From a bacterium (lineage in GTDB: Bacteria; Patescibacteriota; Minisyncoccia; Phycocordibacterales; UBA2100), in contig JAUSJH010000017.1 in the NCBI GenBank assembly GCA_030647655.1, positions 1-50,706 on the forward strand: DNA of 50,706 nucleotides, in the 5' to 3' direction. This document shows, piece by piece, positions 7,416 through 17,340 of the stretch. Below the pieces are notes generated by a model. The model was not told the DNA's origin. It did not search any database and worked only from the letters and a program-made list of their open reading frames with translations. How positions within the stretch are numbered: position 1 is the stretch's first letter; each line of letters starts with the position of its first letter. A program made the position numbers and the translations under genes.

Positions 7416-9692
7416 TTAGATTTGCGCCGTGCCGTTGCGTACCTGTTCGATGAATACTTTCACCTGATCAGCAAGCGAGGGCTCGACGACGACAGCGGCC
7501 TCGAGGGCGGAAATAGCCTTCGCGCGCTCCCCCATTCCGTAGTAGGCGGCGGCGAGCGTGAAGTATCCTTGCACATCTTTGGGTTGTGCCTTCATGTGCG
7601 CCTCCCATATATTCGCGATTTTGTCATACCGTTTGCTTACGAGGTAGGCGGCGGCGATACGCGGATCTGCGGCCTCTCCGGTTGCAATAATGGGCTCCAA
7701 GACCTCATCGGCGCGTTTCAAGTTGCCTGCGTGAATGAGTGCGGAGGCATAGAGGATTCGCGCCTGCACAAAGCCAGGCTCGAGTTCGAGGGCTTCTGCA
7801 TACGTCGCAAGTGCGCCCGCGCTGTCGCCGCGAGACTGCTTGTTGGATGCGATAGAGAAAAGTATGGTCTGCTTCTTCGGTGAAAGCTCACGTGCTCGCT
7901 CGAGCGATTGCGCACCGGCAGAATAATTGCCAAATGACTCATGAACTATCCCCTGAAAGAGCGGAAAGCGCGCGTCCTGCGACGAGTCCTTCTGCATTGC
8001 GTCAAGTTCCGTGATGGCGGCCGTGTAGAAATCCTGCTTCGTTTTTGCGTCGACGCCGGAGATGCTCGCCACCTTGCTTGCTATTTGTGACAATTGTTCA
8101 CGTGCCTCCTGCGTCCCGTAAGTGCCCTTTCCTATGGCGTTTGTGATGTATTCAAGATTCTTCGATAACCCTTCTGGATGCGGAGCAAGCGCCTGAAGGA
8201 GTGTCTTATTTTGGGCAAGCGCCGTTGTGTTCACGAACCACGATAGCACCCACACGAGGAGCGCCGCGACGACCGCGACGAAAGGCGCGCTCGTCTCGGG
8301 AAGCGAGCGGCTCCACAAGAGCGGGGCCTCGCTACTTGTACGCCATGCGATATACGCAAGGACGGACGCAAAAAGAATGTAGCTCGTTATATTGTCGAAG
8401 ACGAAGAAATTGTGGAAGAAATATCCAGCGAGCAATCCGGTAAATAAAGCACGTTCGAAAAGCGAGAACCGCCCCTTCACATTCGGCGCGCTCGCCTCAG
8501 TACTTCCTCGCTCACCGCTCGGTCGCCATAGAGCAAAGAGAGCCGCCGCGAATATCGAAAGGTAACTCAAGAGCCCGAGGAAACCGCCTGCGACGAGCCA
8601 ATCGAAGATGATATTGTGCACGCGATCGAACCACTGCTCCTGCGCGTACATTCTAGGGTCGTAATATTTATCAAAGACGATGGCGTAATTCTCCTGTCCC
8701 CACCCCAAAATCGGTCGCTCCTTCACTCCCTGCCATGCGATAGACCAGTTGATGAAGCGCGCCTTCACGGGATTGTCCGAGGTCGAGATGGTGGCGAGAC
8801 GATTGAGGAATCCTACGCGCTCTACCCACGCGGCATCCCGAACCGCCCAGAAACTTCCCGCAACGACGACTATAAACACCACGTAACCCACAGCGATACG
8901 CCACGCCACTGGCGACGTGCGCGCCACGCCACTGGCTGGGCGCGCGAAGAGCACCAGGAGAAATGCCGAGAGGAGCGTGCCGCCGACAAGACCTATCATC
9001 GTACCGCGCGTTCCCGTGAAAAAAAGCGCAACTACGTCGAGGCCGATGACTAATGCATAGAGAAGTGAGAGCGGCAGACGTTTTCCATGGCCCCGCTCTT
9101 CCCACATTTGCGACCACAGCCATACCGCGATGAATATATGGAAGAGCATGTAGACCGCGAGATAAATAGGATTGCCGAACGTGGCATCGATGCGCGCGGT
9201 GAGCCCCGCGGCACCTCCAGCGCCGAGCGCGGATATGCCGGCGACCTGCAGAAATCCGTAGACTGCAAGACATGCCGACAGCGCGAGCGACGTTTGGAAG
9301 AGCCGCCGCCAGAGTACTTCTGTGGTCATCATGGATGCGGCCACATATAGATAGACAAGGAGGTGCGCGAGCGTCACCCAGCCGTCCATGCGCTCGTAAT
9401 TGCTCCAAAAACTCTTAAAAGGATAGACGCCGAATGCATCCGCCACTCCTATTACGAGCACAAAGAGGGCGAATGCCGCGAATATCCACGAGCGACGCGG
9501 CCTATACTGCGGGTAGAGAAGCGCAAGTGTGAGCCATGCGCCACCGATGATCTCGACGATGATGCGGAAAGCGAAGTTCTTGCCCGTGATGTAGGGAAAG
9601 AAGAGTGACGCGGAAACGATGAATGGGACGAGCGTGAGTGCAAATATGCCGCCGATAATGAGCCATCGCAGAGCTTTTTCGAGTGTCGACAT
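7416..9692 (-). CDS. O-antigen ligase/polymerase-like membrane protein with C-terminal TPR region
   Basis: Multiple TM helices, FTGTRGTMIGL, ERPILGWGQENYAIVFDKYY, HNIIFDWLVAGGFLGLL (Wzy_C type); C-terminal TPR motifs (DSAGALATYAEALELEPGFVQARILYASALIHAG...). ORF opens at 9701; ATG at 9692 preferred (TACAAT 7 nt upstream). Confidence 0.85.
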   Translation of the reverse strand: MSTLEKALRWLIIGGIFALTLVPFIVSASLFFPYITGKNFAFRIIVEIIGGAWLTLALLYPQYRPRRSWIFAAFALFVLVIGVADAFGVYPFKSFWSNYERMDGWVTLAHLLVYLYVAASMMTTEVLWRRLFQTSLALSACLAVYGFLQVAGISALGAGGAAGLTARIDATFGNPIYLAVYMLFHIFIAVWLWSQMWEERGHGKRLPLSLLYALVIGLDVVALFFTGTRGTMIGLVGGTLLSAFLLVLFARPASGVARTSPVAWRIAVGYVVFIVVVAGSFWAVRDAAWVERVGFLNRLATISTSDNPVKARFINWSIAWQGVKERPILGWGQENYAIVFDKYYDPRMYAQEQWFDRVHNIIFDWLVAGGFLGLLSYLSIFAAALFALWRPSGERGSTEASAPNVKGRFSLFERALFTGLLAGYFFHNFFVFDNITSYILFASVLAYIAWRTSSEAPLLWSRSLPETSAPFVAVVAALLVWVLSWFVNTTALAQNKTLLQALAPHPEGLSKNLEYITNAIGKGTYGTQEAREQLSQIASKVASISGVDAKTKQDFYTAAITELDAMQKDSSQDARFPLFQGIVHESFGNYSAGAQSLERARELSPKKQTILFSIASNKQSRGDSAGALATYAEALELEPGFVQARILYASALIHAGNLKRADEVLEPIIATGEAADPRIAAAYLVSKRYDKIANIWEAHMKAQPKDVQGYFTLAAAYYGMGERAKAISALEAAVVVEPSLADQVKVFIEQVRNGTAQI

Positions 9693-9705
9693 GGTCGCCA
9701 TTGTA

Positions 9706-10566
9706 TCACCGCCTCTTAGGGGTGGCTATCCGGCCGTGATCATCTTCGAGCCGCACGATGTCGTTCTCGTCGAAGGCTCCGTATGCGACCTCGACCACAA
9801 CGCCGCCTTTCTTGGAGGAAAGACGGTGGACTTGCCCTTTCCCGACACGAAAGACCTCTCCTTTCTTGAGAGCGATAGTGCCTATTTTTCTTCCATCATG
9901 GACGGTCGCTGTGGCATCTCCTTCCACGAGAAGCCACCACTCTTCGCGATGGTGATGGTACTGCAAGCTCAACCGCTTCTTCGGCTTGATATATATCGTC
10001 TTGAGGTTCCACTCTGCCCCTTTATCCCATCCATAATATTCCCCCCACGGACGAAGCGTCTTTGATGCGGGGCGCCGCGCATTACTGATCATCCACGAGG
10101 AAGATTGCACCTTGCCGCCGCGTCCCACGTTGAAAACCATCCTAATGCCGAGCTGTTTGCACAGAGCGACTTCAGGCACGTTTTTCGACACCCGGTCGCC
10201 ACCATTCGCGAAAATCGTAGGACGGACTTTCGCAAGTGTGCGGCAGACACTTTTGTCAGAATCCCCTTTTTTGTGGTCGGTGAAGACAGCTTTGTCGACG
10301 AAAGGCAGGCTGGCGATGATCTCGGCACGTTCTTTCTGCGGCATGAATGTAAACCCTTTTTTCGCGCGAAGCCAGTTATCGTTGTTCACGATAACAACGA
10401 GCTTGTCGCCGAGCTTGCGCGCCTCTTTGAACATACGCACGTGGCCGATATGCAGCGGGTCGAAACCACCGGAAACGGCCACCCATACAGGACTGCGATT
10501 TGTCGCCGCGCTACGCGCGGACAAATCGGGAGCCCATCGTGTATTCTGATGCCTGCCCCTTTTCAT
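9706..10566 (-). CDS. Cytidylyltransferase-like (GGFDPLHIGH) / cupin (type II mannose-6-phosphate isomerase-like) fusion protein
   Basis: N-term VAVSGGFDPLHIGHVRMFKEARKLGDKLVVIVNNDNW; C-term GEYYGWDKGAEWNLKTIYIKPKKRLSLQYHHHREEWWLLVEGDATATVHDGRK. Confidence 0.85.
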   Translation of the reverse strand: MKRGRHQNTRWAPDLSARSAATNRSPVWVAVSGGFDPLHIGHVRMFKEARKLGDKLVVIVNNDNWLRAKKGFTFMPQKERAEIIASLPFVDKAVFTDHKKGDSDKSVCRTLAKVRPTIFANGGDRVSKNVPEVALCKQLGIRMVFNVGRGGKVQSSSWMISNARRPASKTLRPWGEYYGWDKGAEWNLKTIYIKPKKRLSLQYHHHREEWWLLVEGDATATVHDGRKIGTIALKKGEVFRVGKGQVHRLSSKKGGVVVEVAYGAFDENDIVRLEDDHGRIATPKRR

Positions 10567-10646
10567 ACAATATAGAGCAGTCTAGTGTCCTCTGCGGCGA
10601 AAGGCAACTATTCGCGTCCTGATGGATATTCGTTAGAATGTAGGGT

Positions 10647-11537
10647 GTGGGAAAAGGTATAGAAGAACTAGGCAATGGAAATAATGCAAAGATAGAAAAG
10701 CTTCGAAAACTCGACGATGTCGTAATTTTCACGACAACCTTGTACAAAGATGACAAACAATCCCCTGTGCGACAGGAGCTTAGTTTGAAGTTTCTTGCGA
10801 ACGCTTCCGCGCTCGGCGTGCGGGTGGTCGTGGTGGATGGCGGCTCAAATGAGGGATTTCTGGAAAAAGCCCGACAGTTCAAGGGTATTACGCTCGTCCC
10901 CGAAACACCGGGCGCAACAATGGGCGCCGGCAGACGACAGGCCCTTGATGAGGCGATGAAATTGCAAAACGCTTCCGTATTCTTTTGGACAGAACCGGAA
11001 AAAAATACGTTGATAAACAAAACTTCTCTGGGGGACATGGTCCAGAAGATAAAGGCTGGAGAGGCCGATATCGTCGTGCCGCGACGAAGTCAAAAGTGCA
11101 TGGACTCGCTCCCCAAATTTCAGAGATGGGAGGAGGAACGTGCCAACAAGAAGATGGTGTCGCTTCTGGAAAAGAAAGATGAGAAGGAAGCCCCAGATAA
11201 GATTGACTTCTGGTTCGGGCCTAAGATGTTTAGCAGAGATATGGCACGATATTTTTCCGAATACAAAGGCAAAGTCGACAAATGGGACGCGGTACTCCGG
11301 CCAGTCATTGATGCTGTGCGGGACGGCAAAAAACTCGCATCAGTCGACGTCGATTACATCTATGACCCGTCCCAGGTTCGCGCGGAGAAAGGCGACAAAG
11401 CCATGAACTTGAAGAGGGCAGAACAGTACTTGCAAATACTTGCCGCAATCGGTGATCCATGGGCGTCGCAGGAGGGAAAAGGCCTCGAGGGTGGAAAACC
11501 AAGAAGCTTAAAATTGAAAAAGAGCCGCGGACTGTGA
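10647..11537 (+). CDS. GT-A-like glycosyltransferase family protein (GTG start)
   Basis: DVVIFTTTLYKDDKQSPVRQELSLKFLANASALGVRVVVVDGGSNEGFLEKARQ; TAGAAT box 7 nt upstream of GTG. Confidence 0.6.
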   Translation: MGKGIEELGNGNNAKIEKLRKLDDVVIFTTTLYKDDKQSPVRQELSLKFLANASALGVRVVVVDGGSNEGFLEKARQFKGITLVPETPGATMGAGRRQALDEAMKLQNASVFFWTEPEKNTLINKTSLGDMVQKIKAGEADIVVPRRSQKCMDSLPKFQRWEEERANKKMVSLLEKKDEKEAPDKIDFWFGPKMFSRDMARYFSEYKGKVDKWDAVLRPVIDAVRDGKKLASVDVDYIYDPSQVRAEKGDKAMNLKRAEQYLQILAAIGDPWASQEGKGLEGGKPRSLKLKKSRGL

Positions 11538-11592
11538 ATAGTGGATGCAAACTTCTCTGTACGAACGAGGCCAATGACGCGAGAGCTTTTTA

Positions 11593-11622
11593 TTGACCCG
11601 CTTCCTGTTTGAGGCATATAAT
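11593..11622 (+). promoter_or_regulatory. Sigma70-like promoter of gmd: TTGACC-N18-TATAAT, predicted +1 at the ATG
   Basis: TTGACC 11593-11598, TATAAT 11617-11622, ATG at 11630. Confidence 0.75.
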
Positions 11623-11629
11623 GCGCCGA

Positions 11630-12691
11630 ATGGCAAAACCGATAAAACGCAGGAAAGCCCTCATCACGGGCATCACCGGACAGGACGGCTCGTACCTCGC
11701 GGAACTCCTCCTTGCAAAGGGATACGAAGTGCACGGCATCATACGCCGCTCGAGTAGCTTCAATACGGGGCGCATCGACCATATTCGTCAGGACCCTCAC
11801 GAGCGGGGCGCCCGTCTTTTTGGACACTTTGGCGACCTGGCGGACGGCAGTAGCCTCAACCGCATTTTGGAGAAAGTAAAGCCGAATGAGATTTACCACC
11901 TCGGCGCACAGAGCCACGTACGCGTGAGCTTTGATATTCCGGAATACACCGCCGATGTTGACGCACTCGGCACCTTGCGCATACTTGATGCGATCCGCGA
12001 GACCGGTATCAAGACCAAATTTTATCAAGCTTCATCGTCGGAAATGTTCGGGAAAGCGGCAGAGACTCCGCAAAAGGAGACGACACCGTTCCACCCGCGC
12101 TCACCGTACGGATGCGCAAAAGTATTTGGCTACTGGATCGCGAGAAATTACCGCGAGAGCTACGGACTCTTCGTCGCGAACGGCATTCTATTCAATCATG
12201 AATCTCCGCGCCGTGGCGAGACCTTCGTGACGCGCAAGGTGACCGCGGGCCTCTCGCGCATACAGCGCGGATTGCAAGACAAGATCTATCTCGGCAACTT
12301 GGACGCCAAACGCGACTGGGGCTACGCGAAGGATTTCGTGGAGGGCATGTGGCTCATGTTGCAAGAAGACAAGCCTGACGACTATGTACTCGCGACTGGC
12401 GAGACCCATTCCGTGCGTGAGCTCGTGGAGGAAGCGGGCAAACTTCTCGGCTTTAACGTTGTCTGGCGTGGGAAAGGCCGGCAGGAAAAAGGAGTCGATA
12501 AGAACACAGGCAAGGTGCTTATAGAAATAGATCCACACTACTATCGACCGGCAGAAGTGGACGTGCTCTTGGGCGACGCATCCAAGGCTAAGCGCAAACT
12601 CGGCTGGAAACCGAAAGTCAAATTCAAGGAACTCATTCGCATCATGGTGGAGGCCGACCTCGCGGCGCTCGACAAAAAAACGCATGATTAA
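11630..12691 (+). CDS. gmd: GDP-mannose 4,6-dehydratase
   Basis: [84 protein letters not shown]. Confidence 0.96.
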   Translation: MAKPIKRRKALITGITGQDGSYLAELLLAKGYEVHGIIRRSSSFNTGRIDHIRQDPHERGARLFGHFGDLADGSSLNRILEKVKPNEIYHLGAQSHVRVSFDIPEYTADVDALGTLRILDAIRETGIKTKFYQASSSEMFGKAAETPQKETTPFHPRSPYGCAKVFGYWIARNYRESYGLFVANGILFNHESPRRGETFVTRKVTAGLSRIQRGLQDKIYLGNLDAKRDWGYAKDFVEGMWLMLQEDKPDDYVLATGETHSVRELVEEAGKLLGFNVVWRGKGRQEKGVDKNTGKVLIEIDPHYYRPAEVDVLLGDASKAKRKLGWKPKVKFKELIRIMVEADLAALDKKTHD

Positions 12692-13157
12692 AAAAGTCAG
12701 GGAGGAGGAACTCTCGTTCGACGATTACCGCTTTGCGATGGAGAAACTCCCGCTCGCAACCGTTGATATCCTCTTTTTCAACTCTGAAAAAACAAAAACT
12801 CTCCTTGGAAGACGCGAGAACGAACCGTATGCCGGCACGTTTTACAGCTTCGGAGGACGTCTCCTCAAGAACGAGGAACTTGCCGATGCGGCGTGCCGCA
12901 TCGCCAAAAAAGAAACAGGGGTATCGCTCTCCCCATCAAAGCTCACGTTCGTCGGCATTCTCAACGAGATCAGTGATAATTCCCGATTTGACGGGATAAA
13001 TTACCATGCCGTCGACATATATTTCGGATGTGTTATCGAGAAGCAGGCGATTACTCTCGACGAGCAGCACAGCGAGGCGAAGTGGTTCGATGTGAACGAT
13101 CCCACGCTCCATCCAAATGTCCGCGCACGGATAGACGGCGCGCTCCGTGCTTTGTAG
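12684..13157 (+). CDS. NUDIX hydrolase (GDP-mannose mannosyl hydrolase-like)
   Basis: [44 protein letters not shown]; overlaps gmd by 8 nt. Confidence 0.8.
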   Translation: MIKKVREEELSFDDYRFAMEKLPLATVDILFFNSEKTKTLLGRRENEPYAGTFYSFGGRLLKNEELADAACRIAKKETGVSLSPSKLTFVGILNEISDNSRFDGINYHAVDIYFGCVIEKQAITLDEQHSEAKWFDVNDPTLHPNVRARIDGALRAL

Positions 13158-13169
13158 TACTATTGTTGT

Positions 13170-13727
13170 ATGACACTTGATGAATCAGCGGCAAATCTCG
13201 CTCGTGTCGCAAAAGAATGCGCCGACGACGTTGCGAAAGCAACAGATGCGCTTGCAACGAGTTTGAAAGCCGGAGGAACAGCTTTTTTTTGCGGCAACGG
13301 CGGGAGCGCGGCCGACGCACAGCACCTTGCCGCCGAGCTCGCTGGCCGCTTTAATATCGAACGTCCGGCCATGGCGGCTATTGCCCTTACGACTAATACA
13401 TCGTCTATCACAGCCATTGGCAATGACTATGGATACGAATTCGTATTCTCCCGCCAGCTCGAAGGATTGGGAAAGAAAGGCGACGTCTTGGTCGCGATAA
13501 CCACAAGCGGCAGCTCAAAAAATATTCTGGAAGCAGTCAAGGCGGCGCGAAAGCTAGGCATGCTTGTCATCGGCATGACCGGAGAAAAAGGGACAGACTT
13601 TGCAAAGCTGTGTGATATCGCACTTATCACACCGAGCGACAAAACCCCCCGCATACAGGAAGGCCACATCGCGATGGGGCATGCTTTCTGCGAAGAGGTT
13701 GAGCGCGCGCTCTACGGGACATCATGA
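13170..13727 (+). CDS. gmhA: SIS-domain phosphoheptose isomerase (GmhA-like)
   Basis: AFFCGNGGSAADAQHLAAELAGRFNIERPAMAAIALTTNTSSITAIGNDYGYEFVFSRQLEGLGKKGDVLVAITTSGSSKNILEA. Confidence 0.92.
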   Translation: MTLDESAANLARVAKECADDVAKATDALATSLKAGGTAFFCGNGGSAADAQHLAAELAGRFNIERPAMAAIALTTNTSSITAIGNDYGYEFVFSRQLEGLGKKGDVLVAITTSGSSKNILEAVKAARKLGMLVIGMTGEKGTDFAKLCDIALITPSDKTPRIQEGHIAMGHAFCEEVERALYGTS

Positions 13728-14374
13728 ATCTCCTTGAAGCTGCGAAAAATCGTAAGAGCGGCACGCTTTCAAAGTGGGAGAATTATTTCCGCGAATACGA
13801 TACGTACTTTGCAGAATATCGGGAACGTCCGATACGCCTCATGGAAATCGGCGTGCAGGGTGGCGGCTCGCTTTCGATGTGGAAGGAATATTTCCCGAAA
13901 GCAAAAATCGTCGGCGTGGATATCGACGACTGCTCGCGCTTTGCGACGGACGACATCGAAATATTCACGGGTGACCAGGCAAATCCCGCCTTTCTTGGTT
14001 CTATTCCCGGCACATTCGACATCATTATTGATGACGGCGGCCACACGATGAAGCAGCAGCAAATCTCATTCAAGTGTCTTTTTCCGCGGCTCAACGAAGG
14101 CGGCATGTATGTGATAGAGGATTTGCACACCTCATATTGGCCCGAATTCGGCGGAGGATACACGACGATGTCGTTCCTCAAGGACCTCATAGACGACATA
14201 CATGATTGGGCGCGAAAGAGCCACCGCGCTTCTTTTTTCCGCGGCCGCCTGCGCCACTTTCATCAGGCAAAAACTCCCGTGGACAACGGTATTCGTAGCA
14301 TTACCTTCGCCGATAGCATGTGCTTCATCAAAAAAGAGCACGTGGAGAAAGGAAAGCAGATTAAACTCTCGTAG
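13724..14374 (+). CDS. Class I SAM-dependent methyltransferase, macrocin/mycinamicin-type O-methyltransferase-like
   Basis: MEIGVQGGGSLSMWKEYFPKAKIVGVDID, FDIIIDDGGHTMKQQ; ATGA-type overlap with gmhA. Confidence 0.75.
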   Translation: MNLLEAAKNRKSGTLSKWENYFREYDTYFAEYRERPIRLMEIGVQGGGSLSMWKEYFPKAKIVGVDIDDCSRFATDDIEIFTGDQANPAFLGSIPGTFDIIIDDGGHTMKQQQISFKCLFPRLNEGGMYVIEDLHTSYWPEFGGGYTTMSFLKDLIDDIHDWARKSHRASFFRGRLRHFHQAKTPVDNGIRSITFADSMCFIKKEHVEKGKQIKLS

Positions 14375-14377
14375 CGC

Positions 14378-14980
14378 TCACTTGACCGCGAGCATATAGT
14401 AGCCTGCGGTTGTGTTTCTTTTGTGCGTGGCGAAAAGCGCATCGAGCGCTTGCGCGAGTGGATTCAGAAGCCAGCGGAGCTTGTGCTGGAGCGGCACGAA
14501 GAAAGAAAGCGCGAGGAAGTATCCGCCGCGTTTGTGTACCGTGACTTCCGAAAATCCCGCAAAGAGGATCTCCCGCATCGTATCGTCGAAAAATCTCCAG
14601 TAATCCGGATAGTGGCCTTTGCGCGCGTGGTATGGATAGATCGATGGAACGTACAAGAAGATGAGCCCTCCTTTCTTGAGAATGCGCCGCAATTCCGACA
14701 TCGCGGTCAGCGGGTCGCGCACGTGCTCCAAGACGGACGAGCAGATAATGGCATCACAGTATCCATCCGCAATGGGCATCTTATGGATGTCTCCGACAAT
14801 GTCCGCGCCAGTTGAAGCGTCATAGTCAAACGTCTTGTAGTCGCAGTGCTCCAACTCTCTCTTGTACCGCGCGAGCCATTTGGTGAATCGCTCTCCCCCG
14901 CCGACATCGAGAACGATGCCTCCGCCCGCGCCAATTTTTGTCATCGCGTTGTCGATAAAAGATTGGCTCTTTTCGCTCAT
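14378..14980 (-). CDS. Class I SAM-dependent methyltransferase (Methyltransf_11-like)
   Basis: GGGIVLDVGGGERFTKWLARY, AIICSSVLEHVRDPLTAMSELRRILKKGGLIFLYVP. Confidence 0.8.
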   Translation of the reverse strand: MSEKSQSFIDNAMTKIGAGGGIVLDVGGGERFTKWLARYKRELEHCDYKTFDYDASTGADIVGDIHKMPIADGYCDAIICSSVLEHVRDPLTAMSELRRILKKGGLIFLYVPSIYPYHARKGHYPDYWRFFDDTMREILFAGFSEVTVHKRGGYFLALSFFVPLQHKLRWLLNPLAQALDALFATHKRNTTAGYYMLAVK

Positions 14981-15004
14981 CGCGACATCCTACCATTTTT
15001 GTCG

Positions 15005-15033
15005 TTTACAACCATGCTTCACTCCCGTATATT
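15005..15033 (+). promoter_or_regulatory. Promoter TTTACA-N17-TATATT, 6 nt before the ATG at 15040
   Basis: TTTACA 15005-15010, TATATT 15028-15033, ATG 15040; a divergent TAGGAT-GTCGCG-ATG lies on the minus strand for the 14980 gene. Confidence 0.7.
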
Positions 15034-15039
15034 TCCTCC

Positions 15040-16275
15040 ATGAGTGCCCCCTTTCTGCGACGCCATGATTGCCGCCTGTGCGGAAGCACCGACCTCAAAG
15101 AAATTCTTTCATTCGGTGAGACGCCGCTTGCCAACGCCTACCGCTCGCCCGATGACACGAGCCCCGAAGTTTTCGCGCCGCTCGTTGTCAATTTCTGCAA
15201 TTCTTGCAAGCTCGTACAGCTACGCGATGTCGTGGACCCCGAGGTACTTTTCAAGAACTATCTGTATGTATCTGGTACATCGCCCTCGTTCGTGGCGCAT
15301 TTTAGAGATTACGCAAAGACCGTCGCCGAGCGTTTTGCGCTCGGTAAAGATTCGCTCGTTGTCGACGTGGGGAGCAATGACGGCGTACTCCTCTCGCATT
15401 TCAAAGAGTTGGGGATGCGTATCCTCGGCATTGACCCTGCGGAGAATATTGCGGAGGAGGCAACAAAACAAGGAATCCCGACCATTGCGAAATTCTTTAC
15501 CCCACAAACCGCCGGTGAAATCGCGACGGAGCACGGAAAAGCGCACATCATAACGGCCAACAATGTCTTCGCGCACACCGACGACGTCGCAGGATTCGTC
15601 GAGGCGGTAAAAGTGCTTTTGCGCAACGATGGCGTCTTTATCTTCGAAGTGCAATACCTAAAAGATCTCGTTGAGAAGAATCTTTTCGACATCGTCTACC
15701 ACGAACACCTCTGCTACTACCACATCACCCCGCTCGTTCCCCTCTTTGAGCGCCTCGGCCTTCGCATCTTCGACGTCGAGCGTGTTCCTACTCATGGCGG
15801 TTCTATCCGCGTTTTTGTCGGATGGGCTAAGGGGCCACACGCTATTGTTCCGCGCCTCGGCGAATTGCTTTCTCAAGAAACAGCGCTCAACGACTCTGCC
15901 CCCTATGAGGCATTTGCAAAACGTGTAGCGGAAAATCGTACGAAACTACTCGCTATGCTCACAAATATAAAAAAGGAAGGTAGGCGCATCGTCGGATACG
16001 GCGCCCCCGCAAAAGCAACGACTTTCTGCTACGCACTCGGGATAGATGCTTCGACGCTTGATTATATCGTCGACGATGCGCCGATGAAACAAGGCCTCCT
16101 CATGCCGGGAACACATATTCCTATCAAGGCACCGTCAGTGTTGTATGAGGACAAGCCCGACTATTGCCTTATCCTAGCGTGGAATTTCGCAGAACCAATA
16201 ATGAAAAACCATGTGCGATTCATCGATGGTGGTGGAAAATTCATCACTCCCATGCCAGAGCCGCGGATTGTGTAA
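15040..16275 (+). CDS. Sugar C-methyltransferase-like protein (Zn-binding N-term, class I MT core, C-methyltransferase C-term)
   Basis: RHDCRLCGSTDLKEILSFGETPLANAY, LVVDVGSNDGVLLSHFKELGMRILGIDPAENIAEEA, VPTHGGSIRVFVG, IVGYGAPAKATTFCYALGID. Confidence 0.88.
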   Translation: MSAPFLRRHDCRLCGSTDLKEILSFGETPLANAYRSPDDTSPEVFAPLVVNFCNSCKLVQLRDVVDPEVLFKNYLYVSGTSPSFVAHFRDYAKTVAERFALGKDSLVVDVGSNDGVLLSHFKELGMRILGIDPAENIAEEATKQGIPTIAKFFTPQTAGEIATEHGKAHIITANNVFAHTDDVAGFVEAVKVLLRNDGVFIFEVQYLKDLVEKNLFDIVYHEHLCYYHITPLVPLFERLGLRIFDVERVPTHGGSIRVFVGWAKGPHAIVPRLGELLSQETALNDSAPYEAFAKRVAENRTKLLAMLTNIKKEGRRIVGYGAPAKATTFCYALGIDASTLDYIVDDAPMKQGLLMPGTHIPIKAPSVLYEDKPDYCLILAWNFAEPIMKNHVRFIDGGGKFITPMPEPRIV

Positions 16276-16302
16276 GCCCTTTGGATAGAGTATTGTGCGC
16301 GG

Positions 16303-17340
16303 ATGGCAAAGGCAAAGACCGTCCTCATCTTCGGTGCTAACGGCTTCATCGGCCAGCATTTGGTGGAGCGTATCCTCAAAGAAAAGAATTGGCGAGTTAT
16401 CGCCAACGATCTCGGAGATCGAATGCTCGCCAAACACCGCAAAAATCCCCGCTTTGAATTCCACAAGGGCGACATCCGCAACCTGAAGCTCATCAAGAAG
16501 CTTGTCGCGAAGTCGGACGTCGTCGTCCCGCTCGCCGGTATCGCGACACCGAGGACCTACATCGAGAATCCGTTGCGCGTATTCGAGATAGATTTCGAAG
16601 CGAATCTCGTTATCGTCCGCCTGTGCGCCAAACTCAAGAAGCGTGTTATCTGGCCGTCTACATCAGAAGTCTACGGCATGAGCACCGATACCGTCTTCCA
16701 TCCGGAAACCTCGAATCTCGTCATGGGACCTATCAATAAAATGCGCTGGATATACGCAGCGGGCAAACAATTGATGGATCGCGTTGTGACGGCCTACGGC
16801 CGCGATGGCTTGGATTACACGATATTCCGGCCGTTCAATTGGATCGGCTACGGGCAGGACAATCTCCACGACACAAGCGGTACCGCGCGCGTACTCACGC
16901 AATTCTTGGGAAATATCCTGCGCGGCAAAAATCTCGAGCTTGTGGACGGCGGTTCGAACCGCCGCTCATTCACTCACATAGACGACTGCACAGGCGCGCT
17001 TATTAAGATAATCGAGAACAAGGGCGGCATCGCCTCCGGCAAAATCTACAACATCGGCAATCCGCGCAACAACCATTCGATAAAAGAGCTCGCGACTGCC
17101 GCTCTCAAACTCGCGACTTCATACCCATACTTCCGCGACCGTGCGAAAAAGGTCAAGGTCGTTTCCGTGAGCTCAGGCAAACACTACGGCGAAGCCTACC
17201 AAGACATGATAAATCGCACGCCTTACATTACGAACACGATGAAGGACTTGAAGTGGAAGCCGAAAATAAATTTGCGCGAAGCGCTCAAACGCACCTACGC
17301 TGGATACGTTGCGCAGTTGGAAAAAGAAAAGAGAGGCTAG
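16303..17340 (+). CDS. NAD-dependent epimerase/dehydratase
   Basis: VLIFGANGFIGQHLVERIL, PSTSEVYGM, FRPFNWIGYGQDNLHD, NIGNPRNNHSIKELA. Confidence 0.88.
   Translation: MAKAKTVLIFGANGFIGQHLVERILKEKNWRVIANDLGDRMLAKHRKNPRFEFHKGDIRNLKLIKKLVAKSDVVVPLAGIATPRTYIENPLRVFEIDFEANLVIVRLCAKLKKRVIWPSTSEVYGMSTDTVFHPETSNLVMGPINKMRWIYAAGKQLMDRVVTAYGRDGLDYTIFRPFNWIGYGQDNLHDTSGTARVLTQFLGNILRGKNLELVDGGSNRRSFTHIDDCTGALIKIIENKGGIASGKIYNIGNPRNNHSIKELATAALKLATSYPYFRDRAKKVKVVSVSSGKHYGEAYQDMINRTPYITNTMKDLKWKPKINLREALKRTYAGYVAQLEKEKRG

Noticed and set aside
12188-12685. 165-aa minus ORF inside gmd
   Set aside because: Antisense to a strongly conserved gmd.
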